The notes beneath the pieces were generated by a model. It did not search any database. It saw nothing but the letters and a program-made list of their open reading frames with translations, and was not told the origin of the DNA. This document shows, one piece after another, positions 16,304 to 25,365 of a DNA stretch of 33,651 nucleotides. A program made the translations under genes and the position numbers. Source of the DNA: Clostridium sp. (lineage in GTDB: Bacteria > Bacillota > Clostridia > Lachnospirales > Lachnospiraceae); assembly GCA_023664775.1 (NCBI GenBank), contig JAMPEW010000032.1, positions 1-33,651 of the forward strand, written 5' to 3'. How positions within the stretch are numbered: the stretch's first letter is position 1; every line of letters starts with the position of its first letter.

Positions 16304-17937
16304 AATGTTATCACGTCCTCCTCAGTTACAGCATTTGCAAATATGTGTCTGCTCATGCGGTTTGCCGATGTTGTATAAAAGCTGTTGCCCGAAAAAAACT
16401 TCCTTGCCGTATTTGTCGTTATCACTCCACCGTCAAAAAACATGCTCACGTAATCAGCATATTTTGCACAAAATTCTATGTCATGCGAAACCATCAATAT
16501 TGTAAGGCTCTCAAGCTCCCTCAAAATTCCCACAAGGCTCTGCTTAAAATAATTATCCATGCCCTTTGTGGGCTCATCCATAAGCAGTATTGACGGCTTT
16601 GTCAAAAGAACCTTTGCAAGTGCTGTCCTTTGCTGTTCGCCGCCTGATATATCGTATGGGTGTTTATCCAAAAGAGGACGAATCAGACATTTTTTTGCCA
16701 TAGCGTCCACTTCCTGTTCCGCCTCTCTGCCATGAACCATCTCCAGCAGCTCCTCCCTGACCGTTTTTTTCACGAACAGACTTTGCGGGTCCTGCGGCAG
16801 CATTGCCAAATGTCCCTGAAAAAGCTCGCCTTTTTTATATTTATCAAGCTTTTTTCCATCTATGATGACCGTTCCACTGTAGGGCTTTAATATTCCGCAT
16901 ATTGATTTTAAAAAGGTTGACTTTCCCGTACCGTTTCCACCTACAATGGCATAAAAGCTCCCCTTTGGCACAGAAATGGAAGCACCCTTCAGGACATCCG
17001 CCCCCTCCTTACTGTATCTGTACCACAGCTCCTTTGTCTTAATTGCAGGTTTTTCAGGCTCATCAGGTAAATCAGACTCATCAAGCCTGTCCCTTTTTAA
17101 AGCTTTGCCCGCAAGCTCCTTTGTAAGCCAGCTTCTTCCCTCTCTCACGGTAAGGGGACAGGCTGCCCTGCTGCCCACTCCGTAATATATCTGCATCGGT
17201 GCAGGCAGTGCCACAGCCATATCACTGTTTTCCTTTTTCAGCATGTCTCCCACAAGCCTTGGCGTGTCGCACGCAATAATCCTCCCCTCCTCCATGACAG
17301 CAACCCTGTCTGAGGCAGGAAACACCTCCTCAAGCCGATGCTCCGACATGATTATGGTGGTGCCAAGCTCAAGATTAATTTTCTTTATCGTCTGCAAAAA
17401 GTCCGATGCCGCAATGGGGTCAAGCTGTGATGTCGGCTCATCACATATGAGTGCCTTAGGCTGCATCGCCATAATGGAGGCAAGATTCAGAAGCTGCTTC
17501 TGCCCCCCTGAAAGCTCGTTTACATCTTTATAAAACCAGTCCTGTATTCCAAAATAGCTTGCCATTTCAGCCACCTTGAGCCTGATGGTCCTCGTGTCGT
17601 ACCCAAGGCTTTCAAGTCCAAAGGCAAGCTCATGCCATACCTTGTCCGTCACAATCTGATTATCAGGATTTTGCATGACATATCCTATTTGTGCCGCCTG
17701 CGTTCTCAAATCCAACGCCTCCACAGGCGTTTCCTCAAACAGCACCGTCCCTGATTTCTTTCCCTTAGGCGTGATAGGGGGCTTTAAATGTTTCAACAGT
17801 GTTGTTTTCCCGCTTCCGCTTTTTCCACATATTGTTATATATTCCCCCTGCTCAACCGTAAGATTAATATCAGTTAAAGCCTCACGCTCCCTGACAGGAT
17901 AGCAAAAGGTCAAATCCTTGATTTCAAATAGTGCCAT
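16285..17937 (-). CDS. ecfA: ECF transporter ATPase, two fused ATP-binding domains
   Basis: A 550-residue protein carrying both EcfA-type ATPase domains in one chain. Domain 1 has Walker A GKSGSGKTT (38-46), signature LSGGQKQ near 138 and Walker B ICDEPTSQLD near 163. Domain 2 has GGNGTGKST near 330, ISGGEQQ near 427 and LLMDEPTKGMD near 449. All catalytic motifs are intact in both halves. Most ECF systems use two separate A genes; fused forms are also common in clostridia. It powers import with the S and T subunits at the inner membrane face. It overlaps the first T gene by 28 bases and the S gene by 19 bases. Confidence 0.94.
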   Translation of the reverse strand: MALFEIKDLTFCYPVREREALTDINLTVEQGEYITICGKSGSGKTTLLKHLKPPITPKGKKSGTVLFEETPVEALDLRTQAAQIGYVMQNPDNQIVTDKVWHELAFGLESLGYDTRTIRLKVAEMASYFGIQDWFYKDVNELSGGQKQLLNLASIMAMQPKALICDEPTSQLDPIAASDFLQTIKKINLELGTTIIMSEHRLEEVFPASDRVAVMEEGRIIACDTPRLVGDMLKKENSDMAVALPAPMQIYYGVGSRAACPLTVREGRSWLTKELAGKALKRDRLDESDLPDEPEKPAIKTKELWYRYSKEGADVLKGASISVPKGSFYAIVGGNGTGKSTFLKSICGILKPYSGTVIIDGKKLDKYKKGELFQGHLAMLPQDPQSLFVKKTVREELLEMVHGREAEQEVDAMAKKCLIRPLLDKHPYDISGGEQQRTALAKVLLTKPSILLMDEPTKGMDNYFKQSLVGILRELESLTILMVSHDIEFCAKYADYVSMFFDGGVITTNTARKFFSGNSFYTTSANRMSRHIFANAVTEEDVITLCRENL

Positions 17938-18791
17938 TTTACTGCCTCCGTAACATTTATCACAATCGGTGTTGCAAAATATAATACCATAGCCGCAAGC
18001 CCCATGACAAAATAATCATTATCCATGCCGCTTATATTGATGCAGGGCAGAAATACAGCCTCAAGCCCCTTTTTCGCCTTACAAAACATGATACATAAAA
18101 TTAGTATAATTATCCACAGCATGAAAAGAACATCCCCTGCTTTCAATGAATATACCGAAAAGCGGCTCCGTTTCCCACAGCCATGCCCCCTGCATTTCAT
18201 ACTGTCCGCAGTGACAATTCCCTCCTCAAGCGACCACGAAAGCATTGCCAGCATAACATTTGCAGCCTCAACAGTTCTATTTTCACCGTCACATGACACC
18301 GCCTTCCTTGCAGAAGATATACTTTTCATATGAGTTCTGTAATAAGGCAAAAGCCGAAGTATCATGGAAAGAGCAAGTCCCACTGCCGGCACAAGCCCTC
18401 CAAATATATATAACAGCTTATCAGCCGTCATTACCTTATGATAAAAGAAAAACCATAAAATGACGGAAATAAACATAGCTGCAAGCACTATACCGTAGTA
18501 TAGTGCCTCCAGCGTAAATACACGTCCTCCAAAATAAGTAAACAATATCGTCTCTCCCCTTGTATTAAATACGGGGTTCGCCAGCGCAAGCAAAACATAG
18601 ATTGGAAGCATAGCACCAATAACCTTCCATGCTTCCCTGCCATGTGCATTGATATAACATATGGCAGCCATAACAAGGGAAAGCAAAGCAGCCACAGGAT
18701 GTATGGCAAGCATACTGATTATGATTGCCCCTGCAAAATACATAAAGCTAACGATGGGATTGTAAGCTGCAAATTTCTTTTCTCTACTCAT
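17910..18791 (-). CDS. ecfT: ECF transporter transmembrane T component (first copy)
   Basis: A 293-residue EcfT/CbiQ-family membrane protein. Hydrophobic helices occupy the first 140 residues. Coupling motifs follow (SSARKAV and MKCRGHGCGKRS), then C-terminal membrane segments (DVLFMLWIIILILCIMFC and a final helix around MGLAAMVLYFATPIVI). Its start overlaps the end of the large surface-protein gene by 8 bases, and its end overlaps the ATPase gene by 28 bases, so expression is tightly coupled. Residues around the MKCRG motif match those of the second T protein, suggesting an old duplication within this operon type. Confidence 0.88.
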   Translation of the reverse strand: MSREKKFAAYNPIVSFMYFAGAIIISMLAIHPVAALLSLVMAAICYINAHGREAWKVIGAMLPIYVLLALANPVFNTRGETILFTYFGGRVFTLEALYYGIVLAAMFISVILWFFFYHKVMTADKLLYIFGGLVPAVGLALSMILRLLPYYRTHMKSISSARKAVSCDGENRTVEAANVMLAMLSWSLEEGIVTADSMKCRGHGCGKRSRFSVYSLKAGDVLFMLWIIILILCIMFCKAKKGLEAVFLPCINISGMDNDYFVMGLAAMVLYFATPIVINVTEAVKWHYLKSRI

Positions 18792-21700
18792 TTTCCGACT
18801 TTTTTCTTTTTATGATAACCACTATAAGTCCAGCCATTGAAAGTGCTCCTATGGCAATCAAAATCCATATCATTCCATTTTCAGTGTTGGAAGCCGCTCC
18901 ATTTATAAGCTGTTCATAATCAGCATTCGTACCTATCACAGTGTAATTCGCATTTTCATATGCCGTAAATGTAAGATAGCCGTCTATCTCATCACATTTT
19001 ATTATGGCAGCCTCCGTTTCCTTACTTGCAGAAGGCACTGGAACGGTGGAAAGTGCCATAACATTACATTTCATGGCTGTTTCCCCACTATCAGCATGAC
19101 ATACAACAAATGCATTGGCATACCCCTGCATATCAGGCTTCGGTATGCGGACCGTAACGCCGTCAGCAAAATCATAGTCTTCATCCGTTATCAAATCCGT
19201 AATGCTTATGTTGTATGAACAAAGCTCCTGCATATCCTTATTTGGCATTTGATTCAGCCTGTCAATCACAGAATTGTCCAATGCCCTCTCATATACATTT
19301 AACTTATAATACCACTGAAGCCCGTCAATATCAATGCCGGATGACGCATCTCTATGGTTTATCGTTCCAATTGCTTCAAATACCTGTTGCAAATCCTCAT
19401 AGTTTTCTACCTCTGCCTGTTCTGCCTCCGTCAACATACTGTATTCGTTATAAAGCGCTATCGCCGTATCCATTTCCTCAGCAGTGATTTCTTCTACTTC
19501 TCCCTGCACAATTCTCTTTAACTCCTTGCCCAAGCTGTCCACTGCTCTATTTGTAAATTGTACTGCCCTGCTTTCAGAGTTTGCCCCACTGACAGCAGCA
19601 TCAGTCTTTTGTACGTTTTCTTCTATTTTATTTTCCGGCTTATTATCTGACTTACTATCAGCCTTTACAAGATTGCCGCCTATGGTAATTCCTCCTGGTC
19701 TTTTTACGTTGGAACCTCCTGCACCTTCCGAAGGCACCTTGTCCTCTGCCTTAGGCAAATCCTCAACAGGTTTTTCTTCCTCTGTTATAGGGGGCTGTTC
19801 CTCTGTCGGACTTTTTTCTTCCGTTGTCGGCAAATCCTCCTCTGGGTTTTTCTCCTCTGCTGTAGGAGGCGTTGGTACGGAAGGTTTATTTTTTTCCTCC
19901 TCCTTCAGTCTGTCATACTCTTTTCTTGCCGCCTGCAAAATATCGTAAGCCTTAACAAGCTCTTTCTCAGCAGCCGTAAGCTTCTCATATGCTTCCTCAG
20001 CCTCAATAATTGCAGCTTCACTTTCAAGCGTCACGCTTCCAATTGCACTGATAAGTGCATCCATGTCGCCGGCATTTTTTTCTGCCCTAAGCGTTTCAAA
20101 TATCTGTCTTGCATTGACAAGCGTACTATAATTTGTAATCTTTGCTTTTTCTTCCTCATCAAGCTTCTCATATGCTTCCTCTGCCTTAACAATTGCAGCT
20201 TCACTTTCAAGATTTACATCCCCTAAATTTATAATTTTGTTGATTACCTTAACGTAGGCGAGCACACCCACTGCCATAACGTTTGCACTGTCATTTTTAT
20301 AGTAAAGCGTTCCGTCCTTGTCACATATGATGCTCGTGATACAATACTGCTCATACCCCTTGGCATCATAAAGCTCAACAAGCTCCGCCTCATCTGCCGT
20401 GGTTGCCTCCGGTTTTACCTTTATCATGGATATTCCACCAGGCGTGTTGTTGTATGAGGAATAAAGATAGATATATCCCGTTGCCTGCTCATATGCTGTT
20501 GAAAGAAGCAGCGAGCACTGTGGATAACCCTTTAATCCTACGGCATAATACATTTCAAGCGTCTCTGCATCTGCAACGACTACATTTCCACTGGAGCCTG
20601 TTGAGGATATTCCGCTTCCGGTTGCAAAATAAACCTTTCCCTTATATACAATCGGCGTACTTGTGCTTTGTGCATTATAATTAACATGCTTAAGCTGTGA
20701 CAAAACTCCCGACGCATCTACCTTGGCACTGCACAAATGTCCACCCTTTGTCGTAAAATATACCCTTCCCGTGGCACTGTCATATGCCATCGAGGACCTT
20801 TGATCCCCCATGCCTTCAAGAACAAGCCTTGACACAATCTCCCCTGTTTCTTTTTTAAAGGAATACAGGCTTGCGTTTCCACTTGTTCCACTTGTGCCGT
20901 CATCAGTTCCAACTATAACATAGTCCCCTACAGCCACAGAGCCAGCCCAGTAAAAGCCGCCTGCCTGCGTATGCTTCCATGTTGCAAGCTTATCTTCATT
21001 TCCCCTTGTCGTGTCCTCATCCGTTACACTGATACATACATAGTTGGCATCCCTTGTCTCGCTATTCCAAAAGCCTGTATAGATATATCCGTCAGTATAT
21101 GTAATCGGAGATAACGATTGTCCTCCTAATCCATCTTTGTAAATCCAAAGCGAGTCAAGCGTCTTTGCATCAAACGCCTGTATTACTCCACCTGTTAGCG
21201 GACAAAATATCATTCCGTTTGCATATGCAGGAGGCGTATATCCCCAATTAGGCGCTGCCGCCATCGCTGTCTGGGCAAGTATCTCTCCCGTCTTTAAATC
21301 AAGCTTATATAGATTTGCTCCTGCCATAACAATCAGAGCATCATCCACAATTATCTGTACGCTTGGAGCGTTTCCCCAACCACTGCCCAGCTTTTTAGCC
21401 CACAAAAGCTCTGTTTCTTCAGCATTGATAGGCGTTTCTGCATCGGTAATGCCCATATTGACATCGCTGTCCCTAAAGTTCTTCCATTGGGTTTCCACCT
21501 CCTGTGGCTGATTTTCAGACGCCTTATCCAATGTGACATTGATTTCTCCACCAGTCGCAGGAACATCCCCTGATACACCAATGTAACCTGTTTTAGTAAC
21601 GGTATAGGAATAGTCCCCAGTGGAGAACAATCCCTCATAGCCGCCGTCTGTTTTCTTGAGTGGACGTCCGTTTTTATCATATACTATGACAACTGCATCC

Positions 21701-22749
21701 TCCGGTATGGTATTTACCTTGAGGATGGTCGATTTCTTTTTATCAATATGAACCGTATATATGTTTTCAAGCTTATCGGCTCCCTCTCCCACAGATACCT
21801 TAACAAGCACGTTGTCAACCCCCTGCATTGCAACAGCAGATGAGGAAGCGTCATTGTAGGTTACCGTGTAATTATCCTTTCTCGGTACAGCCTGAACTGT
21901 TACGCTATCTGCACCTTCAGGAATGGTAAGGGTATACTCAAAGGCATTATGCGAAAAGGTTTTATCCGTAAACTGCTCATACTCCCCCGTATCAAATGTA
22001 AGTCCCGTCAACGTAGGTATCACATTCAAATGGAACGTATAAGTAACCGCAGCTTTCCCTGTCCCTGAAGCCTCAATCGTAAATGTATTTTTTCCAGCCA
22101 AAACACATGGCGCATATATTTGCGTCTCTGAAGTTGCTTTCACATTTTTTGTTTCCTTCTTCTGTCCATCGCCATAGTAAATCGTTATTGTGTCATAGCC
22201 CGTATACGGCGTCACCTTAAAATAAAGGTTCGGATAATTATCATTTATGGAGCCAAGATTATATTCCTTTACTTCGGTAGAAAACACATTTTTTGTCTCA
22301 TATGTATTGGTTTCATTTCTAAGTATTACGCTTGCCGAGCTCGGTGAAAATTGCGTGCATATGATAAGAGATGCAAGTCCCTCCTCACTTACCGCAACTG
22401 CATTCACCGCTTCATTCGCACTTACATCTGCGACTTCCATTGTTGTCTTGACTGCATTTACAGCTTCGGTTTCCGTTGTTGCTTTGTCTGTATTTGCATC
22501 TGTGATTTCCGTCGTTGTTTTATCTGCATTTGCATCTACGGTTTCTGTTGTTATTTTATCTGTACTTGCAGCTATAGTTTCCGTTGTTATTTTATCTGCA
22601 TTTGCATCTGTCGGGGTACCTTCGCTTACCTCGTATATACTGTCTGACGGTTCTGCCGCATTTACATTGAACGGCATAAATGCAAGCGCCATACAGATTG
22701 CCAAAAAGGCGGCTATCACTCTCTTACCTTGTTTTTTGTATGCTGTCAT
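18784..22749 (-). CDS. Large surface protein: cadherin-like, PEGA and PQQ-like beta-propeller domains
   Basis: A 1321-residue exported protein. A signal peptide ends near residue 32 (FMPFNVNAA). Residues 49-120 are six degenerate 12-residue Thr-rich repeats. Two cadherin-like beta-sandwich domains span about 124-335, and a PEGA-like domain about 340-408 (LKVNTIPEDAVVIVYDKNG). A PQQ-type beta-propeller spans about 420-800, with blades such as LYKLDLKTGEILA and IQAFDAKTLDSLWIY. Two helical repeats at about 840-950 share EAEEAYEKL, with a third near 1093. A Pro/Glu-rich spacer lies at about 953-1016. A C-terminal helix (1293-1314) followed by KRKK anchors it in the membrane; there is no LPxTG. 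GGAGGAG precedes the ATG. Its riboswitch operon suggests corrinoid capture or release outside the cell. Confidence 0.85.
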   Translation of the reverse strand: MTAYKKQGKRVIAAFLAICMALAFMPFNVNAAEPSDSIYEVSEGTPTDANADKITTETIAASTDKITTETVDANADKTTTEITDANTDKATTETEAVNAVKTTMEVADVSANEAVNAVAVSEEGLASLIICTQFSPSSASVILRNETNTYETKNVFSTEVKEYNLGSINDNYPNLYFKVTPYTGYDTITIYYGDGQKKETKNVKATSETQIYAPCVLAGKNTFTIEASGTGKAAVTYTFHLNVIPTLTGLTFDTGEYEQFTDKTFSHNAFEYTLTIPEGADSVTVQAVPRKDNYTVTYNDASSSAVAMQGVDNVLVKVSVGEGADKLENIYTVHIDKKKSTILKVNTIPEDAVVIVYDKNGRPLKKTDGGYEGLFSTGDYSYTVTKTGYIGVSGDVPATGGEINVTLDKASENQPQEVETQWKNFRDSDVNMGITDAETPINAEETELLWAKKLGSGWGNAPSVQIIVDDALIVMAGANLYKLDLKTGEILAQTAMAAAPNWGYTPPAYANGMIFCPLTGGVIQAFDAKTLDSLWIYKDGLGGQSLSPITYTDGYIYTGFWNSETRDANYVCISVTDEDTTRGNEDKLATWKHTQAGGFYWAGSVAVGDYVIVGTDDGTSGTSGNASLYSFKKETGEIVSRLVLEGMGDQRSSMAYDSATGRVYFTTKGGHLCSAKVDASGVLSQLKHVNYNAQSTSTPIVYKGKVYFATGSGISSTGSSGNVVVADAETLEMYYAVGLKGYPQCSLLLSTAYEQATGYIYLYSSYNNTPGGISMIKVKPEATTADEAELVELYDAKGYEQYCITSIICDKDGTLYYKNDSANVMAVGVLAYVKVINKIINLGDVNLESEAAIVKAEEAYEKLDEEEKAKITNYSTLVNARQIFETLRAEKNAGDMDALISAIGSVTLESEAAIIEAEEAYEKLTAAEKELVKAYDILQAARKEYDRLKEEEKNKPSVPTPPTAEEKNPEEDLPTTEEKSPTEEQPPITEEEKPVEDLPKAEDKVPSEGAGGSNVKRPGGITIGGNLVKADSKSDNKPENKIEENVQKTDAAVSGANSESRAVQFTNRAVDSLGKELKRIVQGEVEEITAEEMDTAIALYNEYSMLTEAEQAEVENYEDLQQVFEAIGTINHRDASSGIDIDGLQWYYKLNVYERALDNSVIDRLNQMPNKDMQELCSYNISITDLITDEDYDFADGVTVRIPKPDMQGYANAFVVCHADSGETAMKCNVMALSTVPVPSASKETEAAIIKCDEIDGYLTFTAYENANYTVIGTNADYEQLINGAASNTENGMIWILIAIGALSMAGLIVVIIKRKKSENE
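22390..22605 (-). repeat. Six tandem 36-bp units in the surface-protein gene
   Basis: In-frame 36-bp repeats encode 12-residue units of the form ANADKITTETID, becoming more divergent toward the C-terminal side. They probably form a stalk after the signal peptide, and copy number may vary between strains. Confidence 0.75.
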
Positions 22750-22763
22750 TATTTTCTCCTCCT

Positions 22764-24269
22764 TTAATATACGCTTCCGCCAACATCTTCTCCAAGTCCT
22801 TTACAGGTGTAGCACCAAACCATAGTATCTCCATCAGCCATCACATAAGAGCTGCAGCCATAATTTGGAAACCAGCCATTTACCTTATACATCCAGCCTG
22901 ACTGACTTCCACAGTCAAACTCGTATAAATAATTGATACCCTCAATATAATAACTGCCGTAAAGGGGTGTATAAGAATATTCTATCTGTAACCCGTAATA
23001 GGAGCATACTCTTTTCAGCACGTCAAATGCCGTTTCGCCCTCCGTAAATTCTACTGTGGCAGTTCCCAATATAATTCCACTTTCAGGCACATATGCTTCC
23101 TTTCCCGGTTTCAAATCCTCAAGATTGTTTAATATGGTATCACACCTAATCTGCACTGTGCAGGTCATGACCTTTGGCTCTGCCTCCTCAGTAGTGGAAG
23201 GCGACTCTGTTACCTTACTTTCCTCAGTAACCGTCTGTGGCTTTTTCCCACCTCCAGCACTCTCCTCCTGTGGTTTTTTTCCACCTTCAGCAACTGCTGT
23301 CTGTGGTTTCTTTCCATTTTCTGCCTCTGTGGTATTTCCCTTTCCATCATTGTCAGATATGCCATGGTCCGTTTTATTTCCCTGAACGGTACTATTTTCA
23401 GCAGTTCCTCCACTTTCCGTCTCATTTAAGGCATCGCCACTTTCCGTATACGTTACGTCCGTCTGCGTATAATCCTGTATATATGCGTTCTCATTTTGCT
23501 GTGCTATACCATTGTCTTTTTCCCCGGAAGCATTTGCGTCCAAATAAACGATGTTCCCACTTCCATTTTGAAGCTCCTGTATCTCGCTCTGCCTTTCTGC
23601 GGCAAGTGCTTCAAATTCCACCTTTGTAAAACACAGCTCCTTGCTTTCACTAAGCTTTGATAAGAATGACAAATAAAATCCGTTTAAAGAGCTTATGCTT
23701 ATGTCGCCGGAATAAGTTTCTTCAGCCATAATGCACAGAAATGCTCCCGATAATATTTTCTCGTTCTGCTCTCCTGTGCTCACGGTTACTTCATCCGAAA
23801 ATACGCTTACAGTTATCGTTCCCGTCTGTGCACTTATGGAAAATATCCCTCTGTCACAGGTTATTATTGCATTTTCTGTACTGATTTGTGCGGGAATGTC
23901 ATTTTCTCCAAGGCATACAAGCATATCACCCGATATAAGCTGAATATCCATCAGCTCGCCATCAATTTTACTCACAGCCGCTGCTGAATTTTCCCCTAAT
24001 ATGTATTCTCCGCCAAAGCTTACTCTTGCTCCATTTCTTGTCGTTATTACATTTCCTTCCGTAATTTTCGACTTTTCATCTAAGGTGTATATAATGTCAT
24101 TTTTCTCAATGCTCACCACACCATAGACTTCGTTTACATCTATGCTGTTCTCCTTATGACCCACATATCCCTTTGTAACAGCAACTATCATTGCGCCGCA
24201 AAAGGCTATGACTACAATGAAAAGAACCATCAGAGCATTGTACAGCGTTTTCTTTTTCTTATTTTCCAA
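22764..24269 (-). CDS. Membrane-anchored surface protein with FecR-like and DUF4430 (transcobalamin-like) domains
   Basis: A 501-residue protein and the first gene after the cobalamin riboswitch. A basic start (MENKKKKTLYN) and one membrane helix to about residue 32 anchor it facing outward. Residues about 42-165 resemble a FecR beta domain (VITTRNGARVSFGG, then ENAIITCDRGIFSISAQTG). A charged linker carries three GKKPQ repeats. Residues 369-501 are a DUF4430 domain, related to the C-terminal part of transcobalamin. Its cues are YYIEGINYLYEFDCG, SGWMYKVNGWFPNYG and DTMVWCYTCKGLG, with several paired Cys. Human transcobalamin uses this fold to cover bound B12, so corrinoid binding is plausible. 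The start is TTG after AAGGAGGG. Fourteen bases separate it from the next gene. Confidence 0.88.
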   Translation of the reverse strand: MENKKKKTLYNALMVLFIVVIAFCGAMIVAVTKGYVGHKENSIDVNEVYGVVSIEKNDIIYTLDEKSKITEGNVITTRNGARVSFGGEYILGENSAAAVSKIDGELMDIQLISGDMLVCLGENDIPAQISTENAIITCDRGIFSISAQTGTITVSVFSDEVTVSTGEQNEKILSGAFLCIMAEETYSGDISISSLNGFYLSFLSKLSESKELCFTKVEFEALAAERQSEIQELQNGSGNIVYLDANASGEKDNGIAQQNENAYIQDYTQTDVTYTESGDALNETESGGTAENSTVQGNKTDHGISDNDGKGNTTEAENGKKPQTAVAEGGKKPQEESAGGGKKPQTVTEESKVTESPSTTEEAEPKVMTCTVQIRCDTILNNLEDLKPGKEAYVPESGIILGTATVEFTEGETAFDVLKRVCSYYGLQIEYSYTPLYGSYYIEGINYLYEFDCGSQSGWMYKVNGWFPNYGCSSYVMADGDTMVWCYTCKGLGEDVGGSVY

Positions 24270-24508
24270 TATGTAGTCTCCCTCCTTGTGTACAATTACA
24301 ACATCTTCGATGCTGTAGTTCGAAGCTTAGCAGGTTTTAATTCTGCCTATGGTCTGCCGCTCATATCATGTTGTAAAATGCTGAACATACGACTGAACTG
24401 TCAATCTAAAATAAGAAATCAGATATTTTTATGCTTCAACTGTAAAAAAGCGTACAAAAATAAGAAGCACAAAACGCCGCCCTACCTCAGAAGACTTCCG
24501 TTCGTAAT

Positions 24509-24667
24509 AACAATACAGGTCTCCCGACTTAGCCTTTATCCTACTAAGACACCTTCCCAAAGCAAAAGCTATGCTTCAGTGGCTGCAAATTTGCACGTCC
24601 CTTCGTAGGCAACACGGTTGCTGAGACACAGTGCCGGACTTACACCGGCTTCCGAGATGTATTGTTT
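24509..24667 (-). promoter_or_regulatory. Cobalamin (AdoCbl) riboswitch
   Basis: The minus strand carries the class hallmarks. The closing stem is AACAATACA (24659-24667) with TGTATTGTT (24509-24517). Inside it are GCCGGTGTAAGTCCGGCAC, GCCACTG, GGGAAGG and the B12 box AGTCGGGAGACCTG. It precedes the eight-gene B12 uptake operon, with about 240 bases of leader before the first gene. I could not define the terminator or anti-terminator of the expression platform with confidence. Confidence 0.95.
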
Positions 24668-24680
24668 TGCCTATCATTAT

Positions 24681-24709
24681 CTTATAACATATATTTTCCA
24701 ATTTGACAA
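24681..24709 (-). promoter_or_regulatory. Promoter of the B12 uptake operon
   Basis: Minus strand TTGTCA, 17-base spacer, TATAAG, ending 14 bases before the riboswitch closing stem. This is the expected place for its transcription start. Confidence 0.65.
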
Positions 24710-24883
24710 CAAATATCTGGAACACGGTTTTATATTCAATGCAGGATAAAGAAACTGTCTTATTCAGAAACTTCTCTAAATATGCATAATACTCAAATTT
24801 ATTTTCCAGCATTAAATACAAAACAATATATGACAAATTTATTCTATTTTAATTTGTTCATTGAGCAATTTAAACTTGATATG

Positions 24884-24907
24884 CTTACAATGAATTTTTA
24901 TTGTAAG
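24884..24907 (+). promoter_or_regulatory. Inverted repeat upstream of the XRE gene
   Basis: CTTACAAT (24884-24891) and ATTGTAAG (24900-24907) form an 8-bp inverted repeat with an 8-base gap, ending 16 bases before the ATG and overlapping AAGGAG. It could be the operator of the XRE regulator, or a hairpin hiding its ribosome binding site. The other DNA between 24270 and 24883 holds the riboswitch, its leader and its promoter. Confidence 0.45.
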
Positions 24908-24923
24908 GAGCAGCAATTGAATT

Positions 24924-25252
24924 ATGGTTAGTATTGAAAATTTGGGAAACAACATTAAAAGGAGGCGGCAAAATCTCGGCATGCATCAATATGAGCTTGC
25001 GGAAAGGCTTGCATATCCCCAAATCATTTATCTTCACTTGAAACAGGAAAAACAAGGCCAAACTTTGATTTGCTTTGTAAGCTGTGTGCCGAGCTTAATG
25101 TATCGCCTGATTATCTAATGCTTGGAAGCATACACTCAAACAATGTGCCACAGAATATCATAGACAAGCTTAAGCTTTGTTCAAACGACACACTTTATAC
25201 TGTTGACGGAATAATGGATATTCTTATAGAAAAGCAGGATAGACAGTGGTAA
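24924..25252 (+). pseudogene. XRE-family HTH regulator, frameshifted
   Basis: The first frame (24924-25118) begins with a good HTH_3 start (NLGNNIKRRRQNLGMHQYE, then LAERLAYP) and then runs out of homology. The second frame continues the domain (SLETGKTRPNFDLLCKLCAE, then LNVSPDYLMLGS) to a TAA at 25250-25252. Restoring one base between about 25016 and 25035 joins them into a normal 109-110-residue regulator with recognition helix and tail. So this is a one-base deletion in the HTH, either a true mutation or a sequencing error. As read, no functional DNA-binding protein is made. The ATG follows AAGGAG at an unusually long spacing of 13 bases. Confidence 0.8.
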
Positions 25253-25261
25253 AGTGTGAAT

Positions 25262-25365
25262 AAAAAAGCCTACCTTGTACTTTGCCGGTCTAGGTAGGCT
25301 TTAAGCACGCCTTGGGAGGCAACCCACCTTGTGGGCGGTTGTTTTCCCCCTTTTTGACTGTTGAT
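25262..25365 (-). ncRNA. Orphan copy of the type I antitoxin RNA element
   Basis: This stretch repeats the element that follows the toxin gene at 26731. It has AAGCCTACC...GGTAGGCTT as terminator stem (within 25262-25303) and a second stem around CAACCCACCTTGTGGGCGGTTG split over 25320-25341. The minus-strand promoter follows at 25366-25394. The copy begins right where the toxin stop codon would be, but the toxin frame is absent; the frameshifted XRE gene lies there instead. It would make an antisense RNA with no adjacent target, perhaps acting in trans. This is inferred from similarity to the second copy. Confidence 0.6.

Noticed and set aside
22247-22825. A 192-residue plus-strand frame opposite the surface-protein gene
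   Set aside because: It is the complement of the Thr/Ala repeat region, whose composition keeps the opposite strand free of stops.
24156-24608. A 150-residue plus-strand frame
   Set aside because: It crosses the leader of the B12 operon and part of the riboswitch in antisense and has no protein signature.
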